Below are positions 42,166 to 52,386 of a stretch of DNA of 64,000 nucleotides, one piece after another. Every line of letters starts with the position of its first letter. The stretch's first letter is position 1. The translations under genes and the position numbers were made by a program. Below the pieces are notes generated by a model that was not told the origin of the DNA, made no database searches, and was given only the letters and a program-made list of their open reading frames with translations. The stretch is from NCBI GenBank assembly GCA_029834535.1, contig JAQMWT010000362.1, forward strand, positions 62,001-126,000. Reading direction: 5' to 3'. Source of the stretch: Chrysophaeum taylorii (taxonomy: Eukaryota; Sar; Pelagophyceae; Pelagomonadales; Pelagomonadaceae).

Positions 42166-43854
42166 ATGCCAATGTCCCAATTCCTGCGTTCGCTCGCGGC
42201 GGCGTGGCTGTCCTCGAGCGGGAGCGGGCTGACGTGGGTGCCGTGGCTGCGGCGGCGGCGGCTGGAGGTGGTGATGGGGGCCAAAGCCAAGCCCGCGTTG
42301 ACGGGGGCCGAGCGCGCGCGCGCCGCCGCCATCAAGGAGCTCTACGTGAGCTTCAAGGCGGGGGACATGCGGGGTGCCCTCGCGCAGTACGGGTCGATCG
42401 TGACGGCCGCGCCCTGCGCCAAGCTGCCGCTGTCGTGCTACAACGGATTGCTGATGGCGCTCGCGAGCAACGGCGAGCGCGATCGGTGCGAATCGGTGCT
42501 AGCCGACATGGAGGCCGCTGGCGTCGCGCGGAACGAGGCCTCCTACAGCGCGCTCGTGCACGCGCACGTCGCCGCGGGTGCCCTCGAGGACGCCGTGCGG
42601 GCGCTGTCGCGGCTTCGGCGCGACGTTGCCCCGCGGCTGCGAACGTACGCGCCGCTCGTCAAGGCGTTGTGCCGCGAACGACGGGTGGTCGAGGCGCGGT
42701 CTCTCTGGCGCGAGATGCGGGCCGACGCCATCGAGCCGACGGACGAGCTTTTCGTGGCGATGCTGGAGGCCCTCGCCGCCGAGTCCTGCGTCGGCGAGCT
42801 CTGCGAGCTCTTGAGCGAGATGCGCGAGGCCGTCGACTGGCTCGACGTTTGTTCGCTCGAGGCGATTCGCGCGGCCCTCGCGACCCACACCGCCGGGGGC
42901 CGGCTCCGGGCCGACTTCGTCCACCTCCGCGAGGGATCGCCCTGCCCCCTCACCAATATCCAGAGCCTCCCGGCGCCGTCCCTCGACGCGGCCGAGAGGC
43001 GACGCCTTCGCGACAGCATTTTCGGCGCGGTCGCCTCGCCGAGACAACTCGACGAACTCGTCAAGTTTGTCGCGTGGCTCGACGACCACCCGACCTTCAC
43101 GGCCGTCGTCGACGGCCCCAACGTCGCCTACTTTAACCAAAACTACGACGGCGGCGGCTTCAACGTTTCCCAGCTCGGCAGCGTCGTCTCGTCCCTCGAG
43201 CGAAACGGTCACGTCGTCCTCGTCGTCATGCCCGCGAAATACTGCGAGCGACACGTCCCCAACCACGCCAAGCAGCCTCGCACCACGCGCATGCGAGCAT
43301 CTTCTCCCCGCCAGGAGCTCTCGGACGCCGACCGCGAAATCCTCGCCTCGTGGGCCGCGGCCGGCTCCCTGTACGCCGTTCCCCGCGGCTGCCACGACGA
43401 CATGTACTGGATGGTCGCGACCGTCGCCGGCGCCGCACCCATTGCCGTCACCAACGATCGCATCAGGGACCACTGGCACAAGCTCGTCGGCGAGCGCGAA
43501 TACCGCCGCTGGCAGAGCGCCAAGGTCGCGAACTTTGGCATCGAGATAATGAACAACGACACGCGCGACGTCGCCGTCCACCTCCGCTTTCCCCCGACCC
43601 TCGCTCGCCAGATTCACGCCACCCTCCTCCCCGACCCACCCGCGACCGCCTGGCACATCCCCGACGCCGCCGGCTCGGACAGATGGCTCTGCGTCCGCGT
43701 CGCCGCCCGAGGATCTTCCCTCGACGACGACGCGCGAGCTGTTGATCATCATCAACATCATCATCATCATCCGAGACACCACCTCCTGTTTAACCGCCAC
43801 CGCGACGACGACGACGACGACGGCCGAGCTCTCAAGTCCCAGGGCTACGCTTGA
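42166..43854 (+). CDS. PRORP: Protein-only RNase P (PRORP)
   Basis: The 562-residue enzyme would cut the 5' leader from precursor tRNAs without an RNA subunit. PPR helices occupy about 60-235 (SCYNGLLMALASNGERDRCE, ASYSALVHAHVAAGALEDAV and others). The metallonuclease (NYN) domain has VVDGPNVAYFNQN (about 314-326), GCHDDMYWMVATV (about 408-420) and VTNDRIRDHWHKL (about 429-441), supplying the four metal-binding Asp expected. WLC near the C-terminus (about residue 507) fits the zinc-binding fold, but the usual CxxC before the NYN domain is not obvious. The N-terminus (MPMSQFLRSLAAAWLSSS, then RRRR) looks like an organelle presequence. ATG 42166 preferred over TTG 42100. The tail has His and Asp runs. 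Confidence 0.9.
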   Translation: MPMSQFLRSLAAAWLSSSGSGLTWVPWLRRRRLEVVMGAKAKPALTGAERARAAAIKELYVSFKAGDMRGALAQYGSIVTAAPCAKLPLSCYNGLLMALASNGERDRCESVLADMEAAGVARNEASYSALVHAHVAAGALEDAVRALSRLRRDVAPRLRTYAPLVKALCRERRVVEARSLWREMRADAIEPTDELFVAMLEALAAESCVGELCELLSEMREAVDWLDVCSLEAIRAALATHTAGGRLRADFVHLREGSPCPLTNIQSLPAPSLDAAERRRLRDSIFGAVASPRQLDELVKFVAWLDDHPTFTAVVDGPNVAYFNQNYDGGGFNVSQLGSVVSSLERNGHVVLVVMPAKYCERHVPNHAKQPRTTRMRASSPRQELSDADREILASWAAAGSLYAVPRGCHDDMYWMVATVAGAAPIAVTNDRIRDHWHKLVGEREYRRWQSAKVANFGIEIMNNDTRDVAVHLRFPPTLARQIHATLLPDPPATAWHIPDAAGSDRWLCVRVAARGSSLDDDARAVDHHQHHHHHPRHHLLFNRHRDDDDDDGRALKSQGYA

Positions 43855-44152
43855 CGCGTCTCATCATCATCATCATCATGTTGGTGTCTTCCTTCCTTAA
43901 GCAGTGGGCCGAGAGAACCTTCGCCCCTCCATCATCGTCGGACCCGTGCGTGTGCGTCCATTCCCATTCTCGCCGATTGTGATCGGGAAAAAGTACTTTT
44001 TTTGAGATTATTGCGCGGCCCGGGGGGTGGGTCAACTCTTCTCTTACGAAACTCTGGACGGCACCGACAAATTTTGAGACCTAGACCCCGCCACGGGGTA
44101 GGAAGGAGGAGGTCAAGCCAAAAATGTGCAGGAAAAGGATCGGATAGTGTCG
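43855..44152. other. Intergenic with CAT triplet run
   Basis: A CATCAT run lies at about 43862-43880. The interval must hold the hydrolase promoter; no gene. Confidence 0.5.
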
Positions 44153-45079
44153 ATGTTGATCCGAAGCACGCGCGTGTTGAGGTTGGTGAGTTGTGCGTAC
44201 GCGTTGCAGGCCATCACGCAACGCAGCTACTCGTACGACGGATGGAAGTGCAGCTACCGATATTTGGATGGCGCGAAGGATCGCAAGCCCCTGCTGTTGA
44301 TCCATCCTGTGGGCATTGGCTTGAGCTCGTGGTTCTACGAGCCGCTGATGGAGGCGCTCCACGAGGAGTACGGCGGTGAGGTGTTCGCACCCGATCTCAT
44401 CGGATGCGGCGCGTCGGAGGCGTGGGATCCGGGAAAGCGCGGACTTTTCATTCCGTTGGACTACGCGAGGCAATGCGAAGAGCTCTGGCGGCTCGAAATC
44501 GGGCGACCGTGCGTCGTGGTTGTCCAGGGCGGTCTCGCGCCCGTCGGCGTCTCGCTCGCGGCGCGGCGCAACGACTTGTGGGACGGCCCGAGAGCCGTCG
44601 AGAATCTCGTCCTCGCGTCGCCGCCGAGTTGGGACGTCCTCGCGGGCGGCTCTTCGAAGGACGCCGTCGCGCGGAACTACGATTTATGGTCGGGACCCCT
44701 CGGCAAGGCCGGCTACAAAATCCTCCGCCGGAGATCTTTCGTGCGGTTCTTCTCGAACCTCTTTCTCTTTGCAAACAAAGCCGACGAGAGATGGATCGAG
44801 TCCTGCTGCGACGAGGCCAAACAAATCGAGAAACAGTGGCCCGTCTTTGCCTTCAACGCAGGCATCGTCAACGCCCGCGGCCTCTACGACGACCTCGTCG
44901 AATTGAAGCAAAGGACGCTTATCTTGGAGGGAATTCGGGATTCCCGCAAGTCCTCGCGCGACGCCTACCTCGACTTCCTCCAAAAGTGCAAGCGCCACGT
45001 CGTCGACGACGCGCTCAACGTCCTGCCTTGGGAGGCCCCGAACGAGACCGCGCGACTCCTCGCAGCTTTGTGCACATAG
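44153..45079 (+). CDS. Alpha/beta-hydrolase fold protein without the usual nucleophile Ser
   Basis: 308 residues from ATG 44153 (a GTG lies upstream). The fold is recognised by LLLIHPVGIGLSSWF with the oxyanion HPVG (about 46-60), the APDLIGCGAS strand-turn (about 80-89), and a C-terminal strand QRTLILEGIRDSRKSSRD where the acid would sit. At the nucleophile elbow the sequence is VVVVQGGLAPVGV, Gly in place of the GxSxG Ser, so classical hydrolysis is unlikely; a binding or non-hydrolytic role is inferred. The N-terminus (MLIRSTRVLRLVSCAYALQA) may target an organelle. Stop is 56 bp from the convergent IQ-motif gene. Confidence 0.75.
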   Translation: MLIRSTRVLRLVSCAYALQAITQRSYSYDGWKCSYRYLDGAKDRKPLLLIHPVGIGLSSWFYEPLMEALHEEYGGEVFAPDLIGCGASEAWDPGKRGLFIPLDYARQCEELWRLEIGRPCVVVVQGGLAPVGVSLAARRNDLWDGPRAVENLVLASPPSWDVLAGGSSKDAVARNYDLWSGPLGKAGYKILRRRSFVRFFSNLFLFANKADERWIESCCDEAKQIEKQWPVFAFNAGIVNARGLYDDLVELKQRTLILEGIRDSRKSSRDAYLDFLQKCKRHVVDDALNVLPWEAPNETARLLAALCT

Positions 45080-45135
45080 TATTTCACACAACTTTGTTTG
45101 TTGTTTTTATACGGGTAAATATGTGAAATCACTCA

Positions 45136-46253
45136 CTACTTGTCCCCCTGCCACATGAGGCGCATCGGCTCGTCGGTGATGTCCGACACGTCGCCCGGAC
45201 GTCGGCGCCGTTTCTTCTTGCCCAAGCCCGGGTTGAGTTCCTCGAGAACCTCGAGAAAGCTGGCTCGCGCACTTCGCGCCCTCGTCGTCGCCTGGATGCG
45301 CATCGCAGCGTGCTGCTCGCGCGCCATGCGTTCGAAGAGATGTTTGCGGTAGCTATGCTGCTTGGAGGCTATCCTGTATCGATATCGAGTTTGGATAGTC
45401 GACGCAGCTCGATTTGACCGTCTCTTGAGGACCTCGAGCCGGGCGAGGTGCCCGCGATAGTACCGCTGGATCTTGGAGACGGACTGCTTGCGCTTTTCTT
45501 CCTTCTTGGCGCTGCGGAGGCGCTTGGTTTTTTTGGTCTGCGTGAGAGGTTTGTCATTTGTCAAAAACGTACCGTCGAACAACAGCAACAACAACAACAA
45601 CATACCGCGATGCGACGCCTGCTGACGGCCTGCAGGATCCTGGCAGCGCCGGCTTCCTCGCGCTGCCGGTGGCGTTCGGCCTGGCGCTGCTTCTTGGATT
45701 TCCTAGGTTTTGGAGCGAGTGTGACGCCGCGCATAGGTACGAGGCCGGCGCGCCGCGCGAGAGCGAGGAGCTCGGCGGCAATGCTGCCGTCGGCGTCGTC
45801 GTCCAGGATGGAATTGGGACGCGCGTCCGGAGCACTCGCCCGTCGCCTTACGCGGCCGCCGCGGCAGTGCGATTGAATCACCACCGCGGCACACGACTCG
45901 GCGGCCACGCGATTTTTTCGGTCTCGGTCGAGCTCTTCCATGAATCGCCTCCGCTCCTCGTGCATCGCTGCGTTGAGCCGGCGCCGCGAGATGTTGTCCA
46001 CGAGCGTTTGCGTCAGCGTGACCGCCACGGGGTCCCCAACTTGAAGGCTCTGCGGGACGGTCGCGTCTGGGAGCTTGCACCGAAATCGCTTCGAGACGCT
46101 CGCGGGTGCCGACCGTACGCCGACGGCATACCGCACCGGCGTGTTGGTGGTGCATATTATGTCCATGTGCGTCGTGCGCGAGCTCGAGCAGAACAACGCC
46201 GGGGCGTGGCTGGCTGCCGCACGCATGTGCTGGGTCTCCTCTTCGTTTTCCAT
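45136..46253 (-). CDS. IQ-motif protein, two exons
   Basis: Exons 46253-45606 and 45537-45136 encode 349 residues. At least five IQ-like segments can be seen: AAVVIQSHCRGGRVRRRA, AARILQAVSRRRIA at the end of exon 1, and SKIQRYYRGHLARLE, ASTIQTRYRYRIASK and AMRIQATTRARSARASF in exon 2. IQ motifs bind calmodulin or related EF-hand light chains. No motor or kinase domain is attached. The 68-nt intron begins GTATGT, ends CAG, is phase 0 and is full of GTT/CAA repeats. Left unspliced, exon 1 would read into a Cys run and stop. The C-terminus is basic (KKKRRRRPG) then acidic. Confidence 0.75.
45574..45603 (+). repeat. CAA triplet run inside the IQ gene intron
   Basis: caacagcaacaacaacaacaac within the 68-nt intron, next to its donor. 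Confidence 0.85.
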
Positions 46254-47822
46254 CACCTGGCGTCGTCGTCGCCGTTGTCGTTAGAGGGGAGCATGACCGA
46301 ATCCTTCGTAACCCGTGTTTCACCGCCACGTCAGACGGCATATCTTGTGTCCGCCGGGGTCTGCGTCGTCTCGATAACTTTTTGGGAGCGGGAGTGTTCG
46401 CAAGGGAGGTTTAAGAGAATGTTTTTTTAGGTCGACTGCTCACGAGGGTGGGGGGTGCGCGAGCTGGGGCTTGCGGGATTTTTGGCGGGCCGTGTGGAGA
46501 CGTGTGGGATGTGCCTGGAAGGCGGGGGTGGGTATCCCGTTGAGAGAATGGGTTTTTGCTCCCCCAAGCGCCGCTCGTACGCGCCCAGCTAACTCGCCCT
46601 TCATGACTGGCGCCTTAGCTCAAAACTTCAAATGCCCAAAAAACCCGGCTTTCTACCTCTCTCAGCCACGAATACAGGAGGCTCCAAAGTATAAATTACG
46701 GGCAGCCGCCCAACATCCGACTCCGAGATATCCCTCACTTCGCCACACAACCCCCCAACCCTGAGTACACGGAGGCGAGAAATAGGGCGCAATCATCGCC
46801 ATGGCGTGCAGACCTACTATGCAGGCATGGTCTCGACACATTGAACCCTAGCAAAGCTTAAAGCAACCACAGGCCGCGTTGCTGCCAATAACAGCCACGA
46901 GGAACGGGCAAAAGCACCACAGGGCAAAAACTAGAACGGGCAAAAGCACTCCAGGGCAAACAAACAAACAAAAGCTTCTATTGAAGGCGGACACGAAGTC
47001 CATCGAGGAGCCCACTTCGAGGGCGGGGGAGACTACCAGACACTGCCAAGTTTCTCGCGACTCGCGGGGTTTAGCACGACGAAGCAGCTCGAGAGTTGAG
47101 TTTCGGGCCAGCGCATTGCGACGTTGCTTTTCGAATCGTGCTGACACATTAGTGTCAGTATCGCCAAGATTGTCTTCCTGTTGCGGTGGCACGCCATCTC
47201 TTATTTTTACAACTACCTCGTGCTCCGGGGGCTCGCTCAATCCTCTAGTTAACTCTAATAACTCGTCCAAGTAGGCAGCAAAAAGATTGTTTGTTAGCTA
47301 GACGTGCTATACAACGCAGAAAGCATGTTGTGGGAAAAGGGAGGGGGGTGAGGGAAAACTTCCCACGACGTATTTTCCGCCTACATCATTAAGCACCCCT
47401 ACCTCGACGCGCCGGCACTCGACCGCGTTGAAAAAACGCCCTTGGGAGCAAAGTCAAGTTCATCGATCTGAGAGCTCGGCGCATCGAAGCATCATCTTTT
47501 GGCGATCTGTGACTTGAAGTAGGAGAGGGCCACCTAGCCGGCCAATCAGGGAGCTTCCGAAGATGCCAGGTCAGAAAAACGTCATTATGAGTCATTTAGT
47601 TTTCTTTGACGGAGACAAGACTTACCCTCATCAATTTGCACGTGTCGTGACGAGACATACATTACGGGGTGTAAGAGGTTCAATACGATCGCCGAGAGTG
47701 TGACGTACACCCCGACGTGGCATTTCACATTGCGGTTGTTACGCACGAGCCTCGCTACGACGGATTTGGGACCGTCTCGTAGGTTGGGTTGAACATCGCG
47801 CCGCAGCTGCCATTGGTCGCCA
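46254..47822. other. Intergenic with one doubtful frame
   Basis: A minus-strand stretch around 47290-47030 reads YLDELLELTRGLSEPPEHEV and VKIRDGVPPQQEDNLGD, which looks protein-like but has no ATG, an upstream stop and no known domain; it may be a retroelement remnant. The rest shows nothing. Two agaacgggcaaaagcac-like repeats (ggaacgggcaaaagcac at 46901, agaacgggcaaaagcac at 46932) lie nearby. Confidence 0.35.
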
Positions 47823-48935
47823 ATGATGCTCTTGTTGTTGGTTGCGACGGTCTCCGGATGGATCAACAGCAATAGTGCGCGGCCGGCGGCGGCGACGGTG
47901 TTCAGGAATAACAAGATTATGGAGCGCGAGCCCGAGGTGGTGTCGACGAGCAGCAGCAAGAAGCAGAAGCGGCGACTTTTGAGCCAGCGGGAAGAGGCCG
48001 CGTTGTCGCACCGCGTCCAGAGGCTGCTGCGGCTCGAGACGGTCAGGAAGGAGCTGAACTCAACTCTGGCGAGGGCACCGTCGGACGCGGAATGGTGCGA
48101 GGCGGCGAGCATGGAGTGGACCGCGTTTGAGTGCGCCATCCGCGAAGGTACGCGCGCGAAATCTATTTTTGTCTCGGCGAACCTTCCGCTGGTGACGACC
48201 GTGGCCAAGAGATACCGGTATACGTCGAGTCTCGACTACAACGATCTGTTGCAAGAAGGGACGTTCGGTCTCACCCGGGCCGTCGAACGTTTCAATCCGA
48301 GCCTCGGGTACCGGTTTTCGACTTATGCCGTGTGGTGGATCCGCCAGGCGATTTCGGCGGCCGTCCTGGACCAGTCGCGGGTCATTCGGTTACCGCCGAA
48401 GCTTCATCGCGACCTGCTGAATCTCGAGAGAGTCAAGCGGGAGTTCGAGGAAGCGGTTGGCCGCGAACCGACCGACTCCGAGCTGGCCGAGGCCTTGGAC
48501 TTGTGCGCGTCCAAGGTCGGCTTTCTGAAGGACTGCACGCGCACCTCGGCTTCGCCCGTCGTTTCGTTCGAGTGCCCGAGGAGAGGCCAGCGTCGGGTTG
48601 GCTCGGACGCTGGGAGTCCGACGCACAACAAGCTTTCCTTGACGGACTTGTTAGCCGACGAGAGCACCAACCCGTTTGAATTCGCGCAGAGCCGCGAAGT
48701 GAAGGCACACATCGCCGAGCTCTTTCGGGCCGCGTTGAATCTTAAGGAATGCATGGTCTTGAAGCTCAGCTTCGGCTTGGACGATGGGAGACCGCACAGC
48801 CTCGACCAAATCGCCAAAATCATGAGCATGTCGGCCTCCAACGTCCGAGCCATTAAGGCCAAGGCCCTCCATAAGCTGCGACAGCCGCATTCGGGCAACC
48901 ACATCCTCAAGGCTCACTACCAACACTCGTTGTGA
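47823..48935 (+). CDS. Nuclear-encoded plastid sigma-70 factor
   Basis: The 370-residue protein is a sigma-70 family initiation factor that would direct the bacterial-type plastid RNA polymerase to promoters. Region 2 is clear: ANLPLVTTVAKRYRY, then LDYNDLLQEGTFGLTRAVER and FSTYAVWWIRQAI (about 120-180). Region 3 follows (PPKLHRDLLNLERV, then EEAVGREPTDSELAEAL), and region 4 ends with a helix-turn-helix, SLDQIAKIMSMSASNVRAIK (about 325-344). The hydrophobic N-terminus MMLLLLVATVSGWIN and following Ser/Ala/Arg region fit signal-plus-transit targeting of a secondary plastid. Region 1.1 is absent, as in plant sigma factors. Start ATG 47823 or 47826. Confidence 0.9.
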   Translation: MMLLLLVATVSGWINSNSARPAAATVFRNNKIMEREPEVVSTSSSKKQKRRLLSQREEAALSHRVQRLLRLETVRKELNSTLARAPSDAEWCEAASMEWTAFECAIREGTRAKSIFVSANLPLVTTVAKRYRYTSSLDYNDLLQEGTFGLTRAVERFNPSLGYRFSTYAVWWIRQAISAAVLDQSRVIRLPPKLHRDLLNLERVKREFEEAVGREPTDSELAEALDLCASKVGFLKDCTRTSASPVVSFECPRRGQRRVGSDAGSPTHNKLSLTDLLADESTNPFEFAQSREVKAHIAELFRAALNLKECMVLKLSFGLDDGRPHSLDQIAKIMSMSASNVRAIKAKALHKLRQPHSGNHILKAHYQHSL

Positions 48936-49732
48936 CCGTCATTCCTTCTCGAAGAAGAAGAAGAAGAAGAAGAAGAGGACAGAGTGCATAAATGAACCAG
49001 CCTCTACGTCATTCCGGTGCTGCTCTGCTCTCCTCATTCTTTGCGTGATCAATCAGCTCGCAGTTGTTGTCTTCGACCACATCTTATCTCCCCTTTGGCG
49101 CTCCGTGCGTAATATATATATGCCCCTCATATATATTTATCGCCGCGATTTTCGCGAGGCACTACGACTAAAGTTATGAAGTTTATCTGTAAGAACTCGG
49201 GGGCTATCAATTGTCGCGGGTCTTTTACACCTTTCTTCGCGGAGTCGCGTGTTCGTTAGACGGCAGTTTCGCGTTTCTCGCCGACTCAACTCTCGTTGGG
49301 GCGAGTCTCTCGAGACCCCCGCAATTACAACGCGAACCAAAGATCAAGATGTTGACGGCCCACTTATTTGCTTAGATGTAATTCGCGGCGCGGTGAGCGT
49401 GTTTGTTCTGGGAAGGGGGAAGGGAGATTGAGGAGAGAAAGTAAACAAGAAAAGAAAAAAAAGGTCACGCCGGAAAACAGCGAGCAGGACAACAGCGCGC
49501 GGCAACACCCCACCCAGGTACGCCTGGCGGCGAGCTGCGCCCGCGCCGACAGATATTGCTCGTCGGACCTCAAACGCACGTCGTCGGACTACAAACGACG
49601 AATTCTTCGTTGTCGTGCAACGGGCCCCGGTCTGAATGCTGATGCTGTTTCACCCCGGTTATGCAACGGTTATGAAAGACGCTTACCCCCGAAGACAAAC
49701 TACAAGAAGGACAAGGAGTCAACAAGAACAAG
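48936..49732. other. Intergenic, 0.8 kb
   Basis: A GAA triplet run lies at 48951-48977 just after the sigma factor stop, and TATA-rich DNA (atatatatatgcccctcatatatat) near 49112-49136. No gene is supported. Confidence 0.5.
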
Positions 49733-50023
49733 ATGACCCCTGCTGTACCCGTTACCGTCGTGGTACTAGGCTGTGTGTTGCTCGGCGTGATGTACGCCTT
49801 CAAAGACAAGATCCCGCTTTGCAAGTACTTGCCCGACATCACCTTCGGCTATTGCTGCGGGTTTGGCTTAGTGTGGGAAAGGCCGCGAAAGCCGGCGCAC
49901 GACCCCGAAGCAGCGACCGCGACGATGATCGTCGAATCTGCGCCGGCACGGCCCGCCAATACCACGGCCGTCGTGTCGAAAGCAGACGAGCCAGCCCCAC
50001 CTGTCGCTGCGTCAGTTCCATAG
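49733..50023 (+). CDS. Small single-span membrane protein, unrecognised
   Basis: 96 residues from ATG 49733. Residues 4-21 (AVPVTVVVLGCVLLGVMY) form one hydrophobic segment, followed by KDKIPLCKYLPDITFGYCCG with four cysteines in total, then a disordered Ala/Pro/Thr tail. It could be a signal-anchored or tail-out membrane protein. It ends 94 bp before the convergent GOLD gene. No family is recognised; the reading rests on the clean ATG, hydrophobic core and position. Confidence 0.5.
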   Translation: MTPAVPVTVVVLGCVLLGVMYAFKDKIPLCKYLPDITFGYCCGFGLVWERPRKPAHDPEAATATMIVESAPARPANTTAVVSKADEPAPPVAASVP

Positions 50024-50117
50024 CCCTTTGTTACCCATTGTGTTACCATTGTGTTACCATGACAACCCACACCCCTGTTACCTTTGTCCACTAAAAAGAG
50101 CTATGGGGGGTCATAAA

Positions 50118-51866
50118 CTAGCGAAGCGTCGATTGAGGTTGTCTTCTTCGGATCGTGTGGTGGGGTAGGGCGTTGTGGAGTTCCTGCCACTCGCGCTTGT
50201 ACCGCGACTGCCAAGTCTCTTCTTCGCCGTCTCCGTCACTCGGATCGAGCTGTGGACGTTCGGCGTCAGCGTTGGTGGTATCGACTTGGACGGAGCAAAC
50301 GACCTCTTTTGCGCGGAAGATAGAGGACGAGTTGTCAAACACCAAAACCACGGTCGCAGCTTGGACCGCTGTCCACTCCCCTCCGTAGAAGTGAGCCGCA
50401 TCATATTGTGACAAGGGCACGACAGGAATCTCCACCGCCCCGCCGGCGGACATCGTGCGCTTACACACGCTGAAACCGATGTTGTGTCTGCGAACGCGGA
50501 ACTGCCAACGCAGGGTGTCACCGCCGTGCAAAACAAACGGAAGCTTGCGAGATCCGCGTCGCTCGATGCGCAGGCGATCGCCCGTGATCTCCTCCCAGGA
50601 CGGCTCGTTGCAAACAAGATTCACGTTGACCGTGGCTCGCAAAGGGGCGCGTGCTCGCATCGAGCCCAGATGTGTTGCCTTCTCTGGCTCGTTTGATTTT
50701 AGCTCGAGCTCAGCATTTCCCACGTTCTCCCTGTTCTCGCCCGTGATGATGTGCCAGTTCCTTATTTTGCCTTTCTGACCGTCGGACGACGCTTGACTCT
50801 CGTCGATCTGATCGCGCACCGTCGGACGATTGCGCTCCGTGGTCGATCCTAATGACTGGTACATTCTCGTCGAATCGTCGTGGCGATCATTCTTCGTGCC
50901 GGGGAAAATATAATTTTGATAGCTAATACGCATGTCGGAGGAGCTTTGCGGAGAATGTAGTCCATCGATGGACAATACTGGAGTATTGCAGGCTGCGCTG
51001 AATCCGTCCGGTTGCGTCTCACATGCAACGCTGCGCATCGTGGCGACGATCGAGGAATCTAGGCTCGAATGTTTTTCACCTATCGTGGGGGCTATCCCCG
51101 TACTGCTCGAGACGGCAATGCCACAATTTTGCGAAGGGGGATCTGTCTCTACGGAATCATCGGTTGTTCCAAGAAGTTCGCCAGAATCACAAGCAGCTGG
51201 TCCTCGTCGCGCGACGTCGCATTCCACGTCGGTTGTGTCGATCGTGGATAGCATCGTCGCGGTCGCTGGTGCACGTAGCTGTAAGAGATGGTCATCGTTG
51301 CTGCCACGCGTCTCCGTGAATCCGTTCGATTGGTCATCCTGAAGCGTAGGAGACATGGCAGAAGTCTCGCAAGAAGGGTGATTCGCGCGTGGTTTGGCGG
51401 CGACGCTTTGTTGAATCTCCTCCTGCTGATGCGAGTTGGCAACGCGCGAGATTTTCTCGCACTTGAACGCGAGAAGACGCTGCATCGCTGCTTCGCGTCG
51501 AGCGGCCGCGGCCTGGTGTTGCTGGGCGACCTCGTTCAAGATTTCTTCATTGGGAGCGCATAAGTACGGGCGTGTACTGTGTCGTGGCGACAACTCTTCG
51601 TCCGAGGCCAGCGATGGATGCTGTTGCGGCGACAACTCCTCGTCCTGCTTTCGAAGATCGCGCGAACGCTTGAGCGACAAGACCCTGTCGAGCGCGGCCC
51701 TCCGGCGGGCAGCGGCGGCCATGTGATTTGCGACGACCTCGGCGAGGATCCTGGTGTTTGTGCGGCGCAGTTCGTCTCGCATGAGGGACATCGACTTTGG
51801 CGAGGCGATCTCGGGATCTTCGCAGTCGCTGTCCTCCGCGGACGGCTCGCAGTGGAAATCATCCAT
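50118..51866 (-). CDS. GOLD-domain protein with N-terminal coiled-coil repeats
   Basis: 582 residues from ATG 51866. The N-terminus has two related helical repeats, ILAEVVANHMAAAARRRAAL (about 40-59) and ILNEVAQQHQAAAARREAAM (about 108-127), separated by a Ser/Glu/Pro linker. The middle third is low-complexity and Ser/Asp-rich. The C-terminal ~110 residues are a GOLD beta-sandwich: FVLHGGDTLRWQFRVRRHNI, then GFSVCKRTMSAG and VLVFDNSSSIFRAKEVVCSV, the pattern seen in SEC14-GOLD and p24 proteins. No CRAL-TRIO domain or membrane helix is present, so it is probably a cytosolic Golgi or membrane adaptor. TAG stop. Confidence 0.75.
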   Translation of the reverse strand: MDDFHCEPSAEDSDCEDPEIASPKSMSLMRDELRRTNTRILAEVVANHMAAAARRRAALDRVLSLKRSRDLRKQDEELSPQQHPSLASDEELSPRHSTRPYLCAPNEEILNEVAQQHQAAAARREAAMQRLLAFKCEKISRVANSHQQEEIQQSVAAKPRANHPSCETSAMSPTLQDDQSNGFTETRGSNDDHLLQLRAPATATMLSTIDTTDVECDVARRGPAACDSGELLGTTDDSVETDPPSQNCGIAVSSSTGIAPTIGEKHSSLDSSIVATMRSVACETQPDGFSAACNTPVLSIDGLHSPQSSSDMRISYQNYIFPGTKNDRHDDSTRMYQSLGSTTERNRPTVRDQIDESQASSDGQKGKIRNWHIITGENRENVGNAELELKSNEPEKATHLGSMRARAPLRATVNVNLVCNEPSWEEITGDRLRIERRGSRKLPFVLHGGDTLRWQFRVRRHNIGFSVCKRTMSAGGAVEIPVVPLSQYDAAHFYGGEWTAVQAATVVLVFDNSSSIFRAKEVVCSVQVDTTNADAERPQLDPSDGDGEEETWQSRYKREWQELHNALPHHTIRRRQPQSTLR

Positions 51867-52386
51867 TGTTTCGACTGTCGATCGTTACTTTTTGATCGGC
51901 GTGACGTCATTGTTTTCGAAGGTGCGATGACGATATATACATATATCGATAATGGTGGGGGATAGAAAATTGTGGTCGGTCGGGGGGAGTCGGCGTGACC
52001 GGAATGAATGAAACCTGGTGCCCCCCCCCCCCTACACGTGAGTGAGATGAGATGAGATGAGACGTGACGAGACTCGCCGCGCGGGAGAAGAGAGCACTCG
52101 GAGAGAAAGATGCAGCAGCAAGCTACCTAAGCCCAACGCGCATCGCACGATAGCCCCGTTTCACATTCACGCCGCTTGAAGTCGCTTGAGGCGTCGTTCA
52201 GCACGCCGTCGCAACAAACCCATCACGGACTACACCACCGTCTGAGCACCAAAGAAGCATCCGACCATGTACTAAACTCGACGCCTGCTGCCCTAATTCT
52301 CATAATAAATGCAGCCTTTCGAGGCGGCGGCGGCGGCGGGTGGGTTTGAAGATGCGGATTTCGGGGTTGATAGAGAGGAAGAGTGA
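51867..52386. other. Intergenic, shared promoter and 3' region
   Basis: Holds the GOLD gene promoter (atatatacatatatcg near 51931) and the aldolase 3' region. A run of about 12 C lies at 52021-52032 and an ATGAG repeat at 52045-52061. Confidence 0.5.

Noticed and set aside
45136-45603. Separate 155-residue protein starting with a Leu run.
   Set aside because: The Leu run is the CAA-repeat intron read backwards; with splicing the sequence is exon 2 of the IQ gene.
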